From contig OW203726.1 in the NCBI GenBank assembly GCA_934045075.1, forward strand, positions 8,578,860-8,642,859: 64,000 nt of DNA, written 5' to 3'. A model generated the notes under the pieces. That model did not search any database. It was not told the origin of the DNA and worked only from the letters and a program-made list of their open reading frames with translations. Shown one piece after another: positions 32,096-43,400 of the stretch. The position numbers and the translations under genes are program-made. Within the stretch, counting starts at the first letter, position 1. Each line of letters opens with the position of its first letter. This DNA comes from Yponomeuta sedellus (lineage: Eukaryota; Arthropoda; Insecta; Lepidoptera; Yponomeutidae).

Positions 32096-32346
32096 TAGTT
32101 AGACCTGAGATTTCCGCACTTAGCCTCATAGTGGGGCCATTGTACGTAGCAAGCGCTGAGGTACGCTAACACCTCAGAGACTAGGGTTTCCTTACGATGT
32201 TTTCCTTCACCGTCAGCGAGTAGTATTGCTACTACAATTTCACAAATGTACATAACTTAGAAAACAAAGTCATTGGTACATGCCGGGTTCGAACCCACGA
32301 CCTCCCCATTGAGAAGCCGGCGTTCTACGCTGCTCCGCTACCACCG
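32096..32346 (-). mobile_element. tRNA-derived SINE (group G), near full length
   Basis: The minus-strand tRNA-like head ends at 32346 (AGCGGTGGTAGCGGAGCAG, then GTGGGTTCGAACCCGG as B box). The body ends with GCGGAAATCTCAGGTCTAAC. A 12-bp TSD, CTTCCACACAGT, lies at 32084-32095 and 32347-32358. A second copy is at 49241-49494. Confidence 0.88.
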
Positions 32347-32565
32347 CTTCCACACAGTACAATCAATTGTCTTGACCCCAACCAGGATACCTCAAGCTGT
32401 AGTAACTACATACGGATCTCATAAACATGGAAACACACCCACGTGCGGCAATTTTACAATAACGCCTTTCCAGATGCGTATCGAATAAATCATCAATTCT
32501 CATAATATATCAAATGACAAAAAATATTTGTTTTTTGTAATATTTTCCAATCTAATAACACTTCA

Positions 32566-32674
32566 CCATCATCATCATCATCAACCCATTATGTCCCCAC
32601 CGAGGGGCACGGGTCTCTTCCCTGAGGAAGGTATAGGCCATACTCTACCACGGATACGTCCGGATTGGTGGAGG
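32566..32674 (-). mobile_element. SINE-5S copy 8, 3' third
   Basis: Reversed GAT tail (ATC units 32566-32582), then GTCCCCACCGAGGGGCACGG and GTCCGGATTGGTGGAGG. Somewhat diverged. Confidence 0.75.
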
Positions 32675-32697
32675 TAACAATTAAATTAGCTAGATAG

Positions 32698-33000
32698 ATG
32701 TATTCCTTGCCGTGGCGTTATAACGGAACAAATCTCAATACCGTCCCAGAAACACGATCGGTCAACAGTTTTACTTCACGCCAATCTTTCTCAGCATCAT
32801 TAGCCACGGTACCGCCGTTGCGTACAAAAAAAGCAATAACAAGCACGTGGCATGCAATATTTGGATTATTGAATCATTTGGATAAAGCAACGATTATGAT
32901 CAGCGCACCGACCGAGATCAGAGTTCACGTAAGTTTTGCAAAAAGACCGTGCCTAATGGGATTACTAGATTAAGCGTATTTATAGTGTTGCAAGATTAAT
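32698..33000. other. Unassigned open frames on both strands
   Basis: The plus strand has a 91-codon frame (32698-32973). The minus strand has a 50-codon frame ending at about 32718 with AEKDWREVKLLTDRVSG and LRFVPL, preceded by a stop. G+C is slightly higher than the surroundings. I recognise neither; an old coding or mobile-element fragment is possible. Confidence 0.2.
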
Positions 33001-33259
33001 GTTAAGGGCGAATGGTTGCAATTCGGTTTTGTTAAATTTTTGTCGTCATTATCGTTTCCTGTTGTCTGTAGAACTTTGTACACTTCTTAAAGTATTTTTT
33101 GGCTATAAATAAAAGACCCTTGGTCTACACTAATTTTTACTGCATGTATTTGCTTACCTATGTGCAGTCGACAACAGTTCAACTTTACATTTATGCAAAG
33201 TCACTAGTAATGTAACAATGTAGAGCGCATTCTTGTAAGCATTGATATTGATATCTACC

Positions 33260-33586
33260 TTTTATATTTCCCCACTGTTGGGGCACGGGTCTCTTCCTGT
33301 ATCGCAGGAAGGTTAGGCCATACACCACCACGATTGTGAGACGGTGGGGAGCCTTATTGTCGGAAGTTATTAAGCCGCCTATAAAGCCTCTGACATGGCT
33401 TAACGACTGCCATTACATGACAGCCGGCACCAACGGCTTAGCGTGCCTTGCGATGCACGGAAGAGCTCGGAAAAAATGCTAATAGCGGTAGTCTCGAGAT
33501 GGTCACCTATCCAGTACCTGACCGCGCCCGTTGTTGCTTAACCCAAGTGATTGATTACAATCGTCGGTTCTGCTAGGCCACGAGCG
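33260..33586 (-). mobile_element. SINE-5S copy 9, near full length
   Basis: The minus-strand head (CGCTCGTGGCCTAGCAGAAC, AAGCAACAACGGGCGCGG, GATAGGTGACC) runs to the 3' end near 33262. An internal deletion removes part of the GGACTTGGCCCC region (ACCACGATTGTGAGACGG). TSD unclear. Confidence 0.8.
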
Positions 33587-34002
33587 CTTCGTTGATATGC
33601 TGATATGCTGTCGATTATTCAGAAATTAATTGAAAAAGACGGAAGAAACACTAATAAAGTTGACTGTTAGTTCAAAACACATACTGCTGCATAATTGGTT
33701 TTAACCCGGCGAGGATGAGGAGGGGTCAATATTACCCTGCCAATTTTTAAACGTATGCAGTTTTTTGTCACGTCGTCGTATGATATTGGTTGTCTCAATA
33801 GCTATCGCTAATGATGCCCCCTGCCTGCCGTTTACCGTTCACCGTTCTTCAGTCGGCCGGCGCCCGAGGTGAGAGTTACACGTGCGCAAACGCATAATAG
33901 GGTAAACATCACCCTACATCATACGTGACGTAGCAATTATGTAACATTTTCCTTCGTTGTTTTTATCGATTTATTACTGTATTTTAGGTGATATTGATCA
34001 AA

Positions 34003-34170
34003 ATGAGCCACGAGGAGCGTGAAGCTAAGCGTCTACATAGTATTATGATGGAAATGGATAGCGAAGAGGACATGTCCGACGGGAGCGATATGGAAGATTA
34101 TGTGAGTGAGCGGAGTCAAAGCAGTGATACTGAACAGGATGTTTCTGTTAGTACTGACGGCGAGGACTAG
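34003..34170 (+). pseudogene. piggyBac-like transposase, N-terminal acidic region
   Basis: ATG at 34003 follows a possible intron (donor GAG/GTGAGAG near 33870, acceptor TATTTTAG at 33986). The 55-codon product is acidic (MEMDSEEDMSDGSDMEDYVS), like piggyBac transposase N-termini. It stops at a TAG (34168-34170). Past that stop, the same frame continues into the transposase C-terminal region, so the two ends were joined by an internal deletion. No DDD catalytic domain is present. Confidence 0.75.
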
Positions 34171-35019
34171 GTATTGACGGAACTACAAACCTATATAAAA
34201 ACATTAGGCCCCGCACTTATCGACGAACACTTGAGTGCTCATACTATTTTAATTTTTAATGCACTAACCCGTGCTAAGGACAATTTTAAAAACCTATTTA
34301 GAGGCCTGTACGTAATACAGAGAATAGTGTAAAGAGGTTCGAAATTTCACTTATGCCGGTGAGTCACCCATTAGCTCAATTGGAAGAGCGCTGGCACGGA
34401 TAGCCGGAGGTTGCGGGTTCGAATCCCGGCATGGGTGGAATTTTTGGCCTCTAAATAGGTTTTTAAAATTGTCCTTAGCACGGGTTAGTGCATTAAAAAT
34501 TAAAATAGTACAATCATGTGGGTACAGTGATATCATTCCGATGTAAAAACCTAACTGCAAAGTAGGTAGTCGGGGCTGTAAGTGATGCAATTTACTTAAG
34601 CTAGATGTCGCTGCCTGTACGTAATACAGAGAATAGTGTAAAGAGGTTCGAAATTTCACTGATGCCGGTGAGTCGCCCATTGGCTCAATTGGAAGAGCGC
34701 TGGCACGGATAGCTGGAGGTTGCGAGTTCGAATCCCGGCATGGGTGGAATTTTTGGCCTCTAAATAGGTTTTTAAACTTGAGTGCTCGTAAAGACATTCC
34801 TCAATTGCCCAGCCAGCTTCGTAAGAGAATAAGAGAATTTAGTAGCGAACCTGCACAAGAAACTGCTGTCAGTACCTGGTGTTCGGAAAAGATGCCAGGT
34901 GTGTCCTTATGCTAGGCATCGCAAAACGAACCATGTTTGTAAAGGTGGTCAAAAATACATTAGTCCCGAGCACACTGTTACATACTGCCAAGAACGTAGT
35001 ACATCAAAGGCCGATTAAT
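34171..35019 (+). pseudogene. piggyBac-like transposase, C-terminal region and zinc finger, SINE-interrupted
   Basis: Before the SINE the frame reads YIKTLGPALIDEHLSA. After it (34776 on) the reading continues with RKDIPQLPSQLRKRIREF, then shifts frame. It ends with the cysteine-rich finger RKRCQVCPYARHRKTNHVC and TVTYCQERSTSKAD, stop at about 35017-35019. C-x2-C, H, C spacing is as in the piggyBac C-terminal domain. The frameshift and the SINE make it a pseudogene. Confidence 0.72.
34236..34775 (-). mobile_element. SINE-T copy 7, tandem dimer with inverted tail
   Basis: Reversed tail module (ATACTATTTTAATTTTTAAT), then a plus-strand unit with tRNA-like region, tail module ending AAAATAGTAC, then a second full plus-strand unit starting AATCATGTGGGTACAG with its own tRNA-like region, ending GGTTTTTAAA. 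An 11-bp TSD, CTTGAGTGCTC, lies about 34225-34235 and 34776-34786. It sits inside the piggyBac C-terminal coding region. Confidence 0.9.
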
Positions 35020-35201
35020 TAGTCTATAAGGCGGTTTTTGTAATTTTTGTGATCTCAAATTGTGCATATAGTTGTTAACTAGCATTTAATCTTAATTTGA
35101 AAGAGATAAACTTTATTTTGTTATTTTTTTTTAGTTTAAAACATTGAGTTCTGCTAAAATTTATTGTTTAGTAGGCATTTAGTAAAACAAATAAATCTTA
35201 A

Positions 35202-35663
35202 CCCTTTATAGGGCAAAAGCGAAATTAGTATGGCGGCTGTAACCACCTGTCAAGGTTGATTATAAGGCTCATAATTCATGTGAGCTTGCATTGAGTCTTC
35301 CCTGAACTGACGCAAGCAACAAGTGAAACCACCAAAGTGAAGTTAGTCACATGATCTTGGTAGGGTGTGACAAAGTGGTGGTTACGTTTGTGTCTTCCGT
35401 CTCAATAAGTGTTTACGACCAGGAGAAGTGATTATGTTTGATATATAATTAAACAATTTAGTGGTAAAATGTGATATTTACGTGTTTCAAGGTAAGTTAA
35501 TAGATTATTTATTTATTTTCCTTGAATTTGGTATATAAATCATAATCTAAATCTGTATTTATGAAGTACAATAATGGTTTGAACTGAACAGGTAGTAGAA
35601 ACCGGTTTTTAAGTTAGAATTGATACAGCCGCCATACTAATTTCGCTTTTGCCCTATAAAGGG
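35202..35663. mobile_element. TTAA MITE with 40-bp terminal inverted repeats
   Basis: TTAA at 35198-35201 and 35664-35667. Both ends begin CCCTTTATAGGGCAAAAGCG and stay identical for about 40 bp through ATGGCGGCTGTA. The 462-bp interior is noncoding. It is a piggyBac-type non-autonomous element inserted into the untranslated part of the larger piggyBac copy, and its termini differ from the host's, so another transposase mobilised it. Confidence 0.9.
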
Positions 35664-36122
35664 TTAAGGTTTTGTACCGTAAAATGTGTTTTTTTTAATG
35701 TTAAATCTTAATATAATATATTGTTAAAATGATCAAACCATAAAACTACACTAAAATAACATACATGTAACGACACGCACCTCGTAGGACCATTCAGTTA
35801 CCTCGGGCACTGACTGAAAATCAGCGCTGAGGGCTCAGTCCCTCAGCACAACGCTGAGTCAGCTGCCTTTTGTGGCAATTTAGTCGCACCACAGGCGAAA
35901 GCTATGTGTGTTTTTTTGTTTCGTTTATTTGTATAATTTCTGGTTAATTTCTGTTGTGCTCATGTTGTGTTAATTTTATGGTTTTTTGTTTCTGTGATGT
36001 GTCTTGTTGCTATAATAAATGTCTTTATTACTTTCTTTTTTTTAAATTTTTAAATGAAATAGAGGGTCATAACCCTCCTTATCCTCGGTGTGCAATTCTG
36101 CACCACATCCTTGCCGGGTTAA

Positions 36123-39100
36123 GGGTAAATAATTCCCAGTAATGTATAAACATTGTTGGCTATAAAAAGACTTGCTTCAGAATATACCAGTACTGTCCTT
36201 AATTGATTTGAACTTTTATCGTTCTCATGATTAATCTTGATGAAAAGTGTCAAAAAGTATTCAATTATGAAACTGATCTTTATGCCATTTCCTTATAAGC
36301 AATTTCATGATTGAAATGGTTTTTAAAGACTAGCTATTTAACTGCACATTGTGACATTAATTGTAGGTATTGTATCTCAGTAAGGTAGAGGTATTTTTAA
36401 CTGCTAAAGAGTTTCAAGTCGGGGGAACAGTTTTGCCACATAACATTCAATGCAGCATGCAATAAACAAATTTGCCATTATGCGAATAACTTTCTAAACA
36501 TCCTTATTTTAAGAACAAAAACCTGTCTACCAAAAAGTTTTAAGCCAGATAAAACAAGTTATTATTTGTATGCACTCTGGACGAGTTCGCAAAAGCCTGT
36601 CAATGCATTTTGTGTCCTAGTTTTAATAAATAGATATATCTTAGCATATACTAGTTTTACTAAATCTAGATATAATATAATTTAGATTGTAGTGCATCCG
36701 TCGCATTAGGCTGATCCTGTAAAAATAGATGTAAGAAATTGAAAATTAATTTTAATAAGTTAGTTTAACTTTAGTCAGCGGAAAACTACTTTTTATTTTC
36801 ATTTAAAAATGTCAACACTCTGAGAAGTTTTGGTTTTTCATTATTAAAATATTTTATTTGGTTAATTTTCTAACGAGAAAGTAAGTAGTAAGAATAGAAT
36901 TGGGGAACCCCAATTCAATTAATTTTAGTTAGGTAATTTTATAGCTTGTGGCAAAAATGCCATTAAAACACTTCATGTGACACCTCATTTGGCCTCACCT
37001 CAAAACAGGTCGAGCCATCTGGCCTCTACATATAACTGCATAATATATTTACATACATACTTGAAATGAAATACACAGACAAAATAATGTTTTCCATTTC
37101 ACAATTGGGTAAACAAACGCCTACTTTATTACCCGCAGTTCATCCGCTATAACTTTACAATGCATTTATCTGAATTTTTCACTTACTACAAGTTTTGTCG
37201 ACAACTATGTAAGCATTGAATTGCTTGTGTTGTACATAAGATTTTTTGTTCCTGATTGTACTTTTAAGCATGATTTCCATTTACAGCTCAGCAATTTGTA
37301 TTCCACGTGAAGCGTGTCTCTAGTCTCTACGACTGCTCTAGGTCGTCGGGGTTTCTCACAATTGATGTTACAAGCTCGCAAACTAGTTCATTATCAGTTC
37401 ATCAGTGGACTAGCCGTGTAAAGTAAGACGTTAACCTCTTCTATTTAGCACATTACATTAGAGCTGACATTTTTTATTTCAAAAGAAACGTTTCTTAATT
37501 TGAGGACTGTTTCATTATATTAATAATTTATAAAGTATTTTACAAACTGTTTGATTTATGTAATTTATGATCCTTTGCCTGTCTCGTCCATTAGTGCCAT
37601 ACAGTTAGTCTACATACAAAAATACTTATATTTAACATAGTTTAACAATTTGATCTACCCGTTCAGCCACTGCTGACATAGGCCCCCGCAAGTCACGTTA
37701 CTTCAATAATTAATTAATTAATTATTAATTTACGCCAACCTAACGAAACCTACTGTGGGCTCAGTAAAATATTTTTTTGATTTTATAATACATTTGCGAA
37801 ATATTAAGTTTTAAAGCGAAATTTTGGGTTAGAATAGGGGGTCGCTCTCGTAAACGGTTGATTGTAGAAACGTGAAACAATGTAGGGCTGTAGCACATTT
37901 ATTAAACTTAAAAAAAAACTATCTGGGCTAAATAAGTTTAACAACTTAACGAATAATAGTCGACCAACTTAAAAAAGAAAACTTCGTAGAAAATCCATTG
38001 AATTGACTGAATTGATTGAATTGAGTTGTGTAATGTGGAAGTTAAGTAAAATAAAATCCTAATGTATATCGAAAACGCCTCCTGGGTTCTTAAATTTTTA
38101 CGAACAACTTTGGAACCCTTCAATGCGCCTGGCGCGACAATGCACTTGTTTTTTTTCAACAGAACGCATTAGTAAATTTGATAGTTCTACTGTATAATAT
38201 GATTACATGTTCTAAACCAGTAATAAATGCATTTGATTACCATTTTACATTCCTGAGTCTAACGGAAGGTTATCTTGTTACAGAGAAGCTGTGCGAATGC
38301 TACGGTAGACTAGAAACTAAATCAACCAGCCATGACACTGCCATCGAGGTTTCAGGTAAACATGCGAGAGGTTAATAAACTTCCGGTGGGTTATTAACTT
38401 AGGTTCGTATTAATAAAACACAGTCTTATCTCTGAGATCGCTCTTGAGTGCGCTGTCAGGTTGTAGCTTTGTTAAACAGCTAGTATTCGGACCACTAGAG
38501 CGATCTGAAGAGTAATAGCACTTTATTTATGCGCTTTTTAATCAACAAATATATTTTCCATAGAAAACGTACTGAACAAATGAGGTCAAGTGCATAGTCT
38601 TTCATCGTATTTCACACAGTCCATTTACATGTCCTTTGTTAACAATTGCATTGAATCAAAAACTGCATAATGCATGGCCGTACATTATCCATTTATCCCA
38701 GTAAATAAAAATGTCAAGATGGCTCGGATAATTTTTATCTCGAGCTGGAAATGTGAGCAAGGTCTTACAAAAGTTGTTTGCTAACTTCACACATAAACAA
38801 TAGACAGCTTTGTAATATCCAGAGAAGCAGCGCAATTTCAAATGCTTAGCCGTTAATAGGCAAAGCTCGAGCTAGCTTAAATAGATGCGGTGAAGTAAGA
38901 GAGATGTTCACACAAGAAAAAATCGGTTAAAACTAAAAAAGTTGCTTACATAATTGCGCCAAGGTTCCAAGATAAGGTGAGATGGCGCTGTTGATTGAAT
39001 TGTAATTAAATTTTAAATTGTATGGAAATAAAACGGATGTTTTTAAGAATATGCAAATTACGGCATTTTTCGTAACCTTCAAGGTGCTCTTCATTTGTAA

Positions 39101-40397
39101 CTGCTGTTGCGCTTAATTAATATTCTTGATGGTTGGAGATACAGCTTTAACATTGCTTTAAATAATTGAATTAAATATCTCACCGTTCTTGATAACTCAT
39201 TAAAATATTTCAGGGGATAGATTATAATCTCCATTTGTGGGATTGTGGGATAATTCAAAAGTTCCTTGATTTGTGGCATAATGTTGTTACGAGTATAAAT
39301 TAGACTTTCCTTTGCAGTTAGCGAGTGGTATTGCCACTATAACCTCACAAATGGACATACCTCGAGAAACTACGTCACAACATCGTGAGGAAACCTGAGT
39401 TCCTGCGGTGTTGAAATACTTTAGCGCTTGAAATTGCCATTCCGCGGTGGGCACACGTGGTGATAAAGCCCATACTATCTCTTCGTAGGCTATAAACGTA
39501 CCACAATAGGCTGCATAAAAAATATATGCTTTATCAAAATGTGCTGATCTCGTCACCCGCATTCTTCAAAAATGGTGTGAATATTCTTCTTAATTGCATA
39601 GCAGTTACTTAAGTTTTCTATATAGCTGTTTTTAATATGGTAAAACTCAATATCATTAAGAAACATCAACGATTTATATAAAATTTATTACGTTAATCTT
39701 TTGCTTATTTCTTCATTTTAAGAGATCGAATTTAAAAATTTGCCAATCTTGTCTCCAGCAATATTGTGTCCGACAGCAACGAGTTTTGTAAACGATGGAT
39801 TAGAAAAATAATAACAAGATAAATTCTAAGCTCCTAGTAAAAAACTTATTAAATGATAAATTCTCATAAACGTGTTTCAGGAATTGCGCATATTTGGGAT
39901 AGGGATTTGACCAGTCTTTGGCTTATGTGCCAAACATAACATTTAGAAGAACAAAGTAGGTAGCCAATTTTTATTTGGTGTCGAAGATTTTCCGGAAAGT
40001 TCGAGATTAAAAATGAAGTTCGAGAGGTAGATTATTAAGATAGCCACTGTTATCTTATATTTTTCTTCTTGAGGTCTTCTTTGATAGGTGTATAATTTTT
40101 TTCAGTAACTTTTCAGTAACAGTAACAATAACTAGTGATTTATTTGTATTGTCAAAAAAATCGTGGCCTCAGTCGTGGATTTTTCTTTTGTGTTGAATTC
40201 TTTCTCTGTCTTCCTTTCTGTCCAATAGGAAATATATTTGCAAAAAGTACCCAAAACCGGAAATCGTGTATTTAACGATTAATATATGTCGCAGAAGAAA
40301 AAGAGGTGTCAACAAAATTACAAACAATGCTCAACCGACCTGCTGCCGACTTCTAAGCAGACAGAATCAACTTCAATGTACTTCACAATGAGTCACA
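36123..40397. other. Mostly unique AT-rich DNA upstream of the spliced gene
   Basis: Only a rearranged SINE group C copy (39301-39485) and scraps were recognised. Short frames (38178-38375, 39287-39562) have no supporting signal. Promoter elements for the gene at 40398 probably lie in the last few hundred bases; two short upstream ATG frames (40328, 40388) precede its start if they are transcribed. Confidence 0.4.
39301..39485 (+). mobile_element. tRNA-derived SINE (group C), 5' part inverted
   Basis: 39301-39368 is in minus orientation (TTTCCTTTGCAGTTAGCGAG through AACTACGTC). 39369-39485 is in plus orientation (ACAACATCGTGAGGAAACC through GATAAAGCCCATAC). The two pieces abut at the same consensus point (GGAAA / ACATCG), a single clean split and inversion. 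Confidence 0.7.
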
Positions 40398-40424
40398 ATG
40401 TTGAAACTATGCCTCGCCTGCTTA
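40398..40424 (+). CDS. Coding exon 1 (residues 1-9)
   Basis: ATG TTG AAA CTA TGC then four more codons, ending at a GTAGAT donor (phase 0), somewhat off the GTRAGT consensus. It is accepted because the hydrophobic run continues without break into exon 2. No other ATG in the preceding DNA gives this. Confidence 0.72.
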
Positions 40425-43400
40425 GTAGATAGTCGATACCCAGTCGAGTTATTGGTTATTTTTATTTTTTCCGTAATAGTAGCATATAGTCGCAATAGTA
40501 GTAAGACCAGCGCCATCAAGTGCCAATTTTTTTATCGGTTTCATACTAATTTAATACGTCCTATGTCGCCAACGCATTTAAGATGAATCGATTGAGATCT
40601 CATTTCTCAAAATTTTTCTATTGTTTAAGGAGTTATGAAGAAACAGAATCGGACATACACACATATATATGTAGGTACTCGTCAAATAAATTACTCTTCT
40701 TTTAGGTTTCGCCGCAGTCGGCTAAAGCTACCGCTGGCACTTAGGTGATTTTATACAGTCCAAAATGTGGCAGCGCTTAGACAAACTTTTTGACCAAACA
40801 CCTTTTTTGTAGCTACTGACATGCCTGCTTATGTATGCGGGCAGCACACATGCCATCATGGTGAAGTTTGGCACTAAAGGGGGTCCGATAGAGCCTCCGG
40901 TGCCGACGCCGGTCGTGCCGCCTGCGCAGCCCTACAGAGTGCCCGCGCCCGTTTGGGAAGAACGCACTAATGACAACCCTGACCCAAATGCGCACTGGTA
41001 AGAGCATAAACTTATCAGTACCAACCTATTTTAACGTGATATTCCGTGTGACTTTATAACATTCTTTAGTGGAAACCATGAAATTGAAGTGTAGGAGACA
41101 GATTGCTGGCTGCAGCTGGATGAGGATGGCTGAAGACAAAAATAAGTTGCGTGCGGGGACGAGCACGGGGTGATAGATTAATTGAAATTTTGTGAAAATA
41201 TACTTGCTTAAAAAGCATAACACAAGCGACAAAAAACTTTAGGGCAAAGGGCAAGGAAAAGGTACGCGAAATCGAGGTGCGAACATGTATCAAATTATAC
41301 CGACCTATCAGGCCAATCAGGATAGTGGCAAGTGGCAAACCCAAAAGTCTGCTTAGCAAAAAAATTAAAAAAGTTAAGTTATGCCTTGAACATTAAGGCT
41401 AAATTCATATCGATATCAACCCTTGTATGTTCCCACTGCTAGGGTACGAGTCTCTTCCTGCATCGCAGAAAGGTTAGGCCCTACTCCACCACGCTTATGG
41501 GCGGCTTGTTAACTTCTGACCGTTAGGCCCGCCATTGTCTTACAATCGAAATGAAATAAAAAGGTTTTATTGAAAGTAACACAGAAACTGCGGCTTAATG
41601 AATGTTACAATTCAAACTAGGTATCCATTTCAAAATCTATATCATTTTGGAGAAAAAATGGATAAAGATACTCTTAACTTAGTCTTTTCAAAGTCCTTAA
41701 TTAACACAGATTACATAGTTATTTTAAAACATAGAACTCGTGAATTGTACTGGCTTTAATTCCAGAAATCATTGTCATCTAAATAATCCTTTTTTTAATA
41801 AGCCCTTTTGGCAAAAAGTGTATAATCCTCCATCAAATTCAAAAAAACTAAACCTTATTGCAGGCGCCCACCTCTCTTCATACCAAGCCCGCGCTACACA
41901 CAAGTGGTGTTCAACCCTCCGGAGCCCAAGAATTACAATACAGCCCAGCAGTTTGTCAGCGCCTATAGGCCGCGGACGCCCGAGCCAATCCCAGCGCAAC
42001 CCATACATCAATACATCCTACCCAACCATATTGTGTCTCACCTCAGCTCACAAAGCCTACCGGGCATAGGCCTCAGATACTTCGTTCCTTACTACGTTGA
42101 GGGTGCATTGGAAAAGCAAGATAGAAAGAGACAAGACGATGGGCGCTTCAATGAGATAGAGACGAATGAAGTGGACACGCAAGGACACGCCAGCGACCGG
42201 CAATGGACGGGCGAGAAAGAGGCTGCGACAAGGAGTCTCAAGAAACGAACTTCCGATGAGGTAAGATTTCCGTAGATGATGCTTTCTTCAGCGATATCAC
42301 ATTCAAGGCTATTTTTAAAATAGAGAAAAGCTTATACTATTTTTATTTTTTAATGCACTAACCCGTGCTAACCCGTAAAGAGGTTCGAAATTTCACTGAT
42401 GCCGTGAGTCGCCCATTGGCTCAATTGGTAGAGCGCTGGCATGGATAGCCAGAGGTTGCGGGTTCGAATCCCGGCATGGGTGAAATTTTTAGGCTCTAAA
42501 TAGGTTTTTAAATAGAGAAAAGCTAGTTAGTGACATACGTCACTAATTTTTCATTTACACCTTTACGTGTTCAATTTGTCAATTTTTTGGGTCCAATATT
42601 CGAAGGGTTTTAACGGGAGCGTATCAGTAAGCCTACGCTGTTAATCTCTCTGTCCTTGCTTCTGTTCGTCTATTTTACCTTTAAAGGCCTTGTATATCTT
42701 GAACCGTCATTTGTAGCCAGGAGAAAATGGATTCATAGTGGAAGTGTGGAAACATGCGCCTTTATTTTACGTAATAATTTTTACTGAAGATTTTGGTATC
42801 TTTCCACTAAAGCACTGAAATCTACGTATTATATACCTAAAGGCTATATGTGTATTTTAAAAGCAAGCTAATATGCAGTTATGTAATGTAATGTTTAATG
42901 TAATGTCTCTGTAATGTTTCTATACTATTTTATTTGATTAATATTTAATTTGAGTCAAAACAATCCAGTCAGATGTGGTCATCGTTGCTTCTGAGGAATG
43001 CCATAACCGTGTGGGTATGCAAATTATTTACAATCTACACTATCTATATAAACTGCCAATCTCTATGATACGAATACCAATCAAATTAGAATCTTAATAA
43101 GATACCTAAGCGTCACGCAAATCTTTGAAAAAAACTATTAAATGTCAATATGGCAGTCTTCCGCTTCATCACAAAGTGTCTATTTCGCTAAATGTCCACC
43201 ATTCATAAAATGGCTAGTTCTCAGAATATCTTTTTTCCAAAATCAGTATGAGTAACCTCTGGCAGTATGAGTAGAGAACTGATTATAATTGAAATTGACA
43301 GATTATATTAATATAAACGAAGCAAAGTAGGTGCTCTGTTTGTTTTTTGGTTTTCTTTTAGCTTTTAAAAAGCAATGAATAAAAGTTAACATTTGGCGAA

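Larger units (their letters stand above)
33705..36118 (+). mobile_element. piggyBac-like element, internally deleted, with nested insertions
   Basis: TTAA at 33701-33704 and 36119-36122 flanks inverted termini CCCGGCGAGGATG / CCCGGCAAGGATG (12 of 13 match). A second, subterminal GAGGAT(A/G)AGGAGGG motif near both ends fits piggyBac architecture. Between them lie a short N-terminal ORF, a C-terminal finger coding stretch, SINE-T copy 7 (34236-34775) and a TTAA MITE (35202-35663). Without the two insertions the element is about 1.4 kb. The catalytic middle is missing, so it is non-autonomous. Confidence 0.88.

Noticed and set aside
34351..34797. 148-codon minus-strand frame with repeated HPCRDSNSQPPAIRASALPI-like segments
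   Set aside because: It is the antisense translation of two tandem SINE-T tRNA-like units.
41775..42069. Alternative frames overlapping exon 3 on both strands
   Set aside because: They are shadows; only the frame used by the four-exon model has matching splice sites and continuity.
42410..42482. Possible genuine tRNA gene (A and B boxes, cloverleaf-like arms)
   Set aside because: The D and T arms resemble a tRNA (tRNA-Ile-like), but stems have mismatches, the anticodon loop lacks T33, and the same unit lies inside a dozen TSD-bounded insertions, so it is a SINE head.
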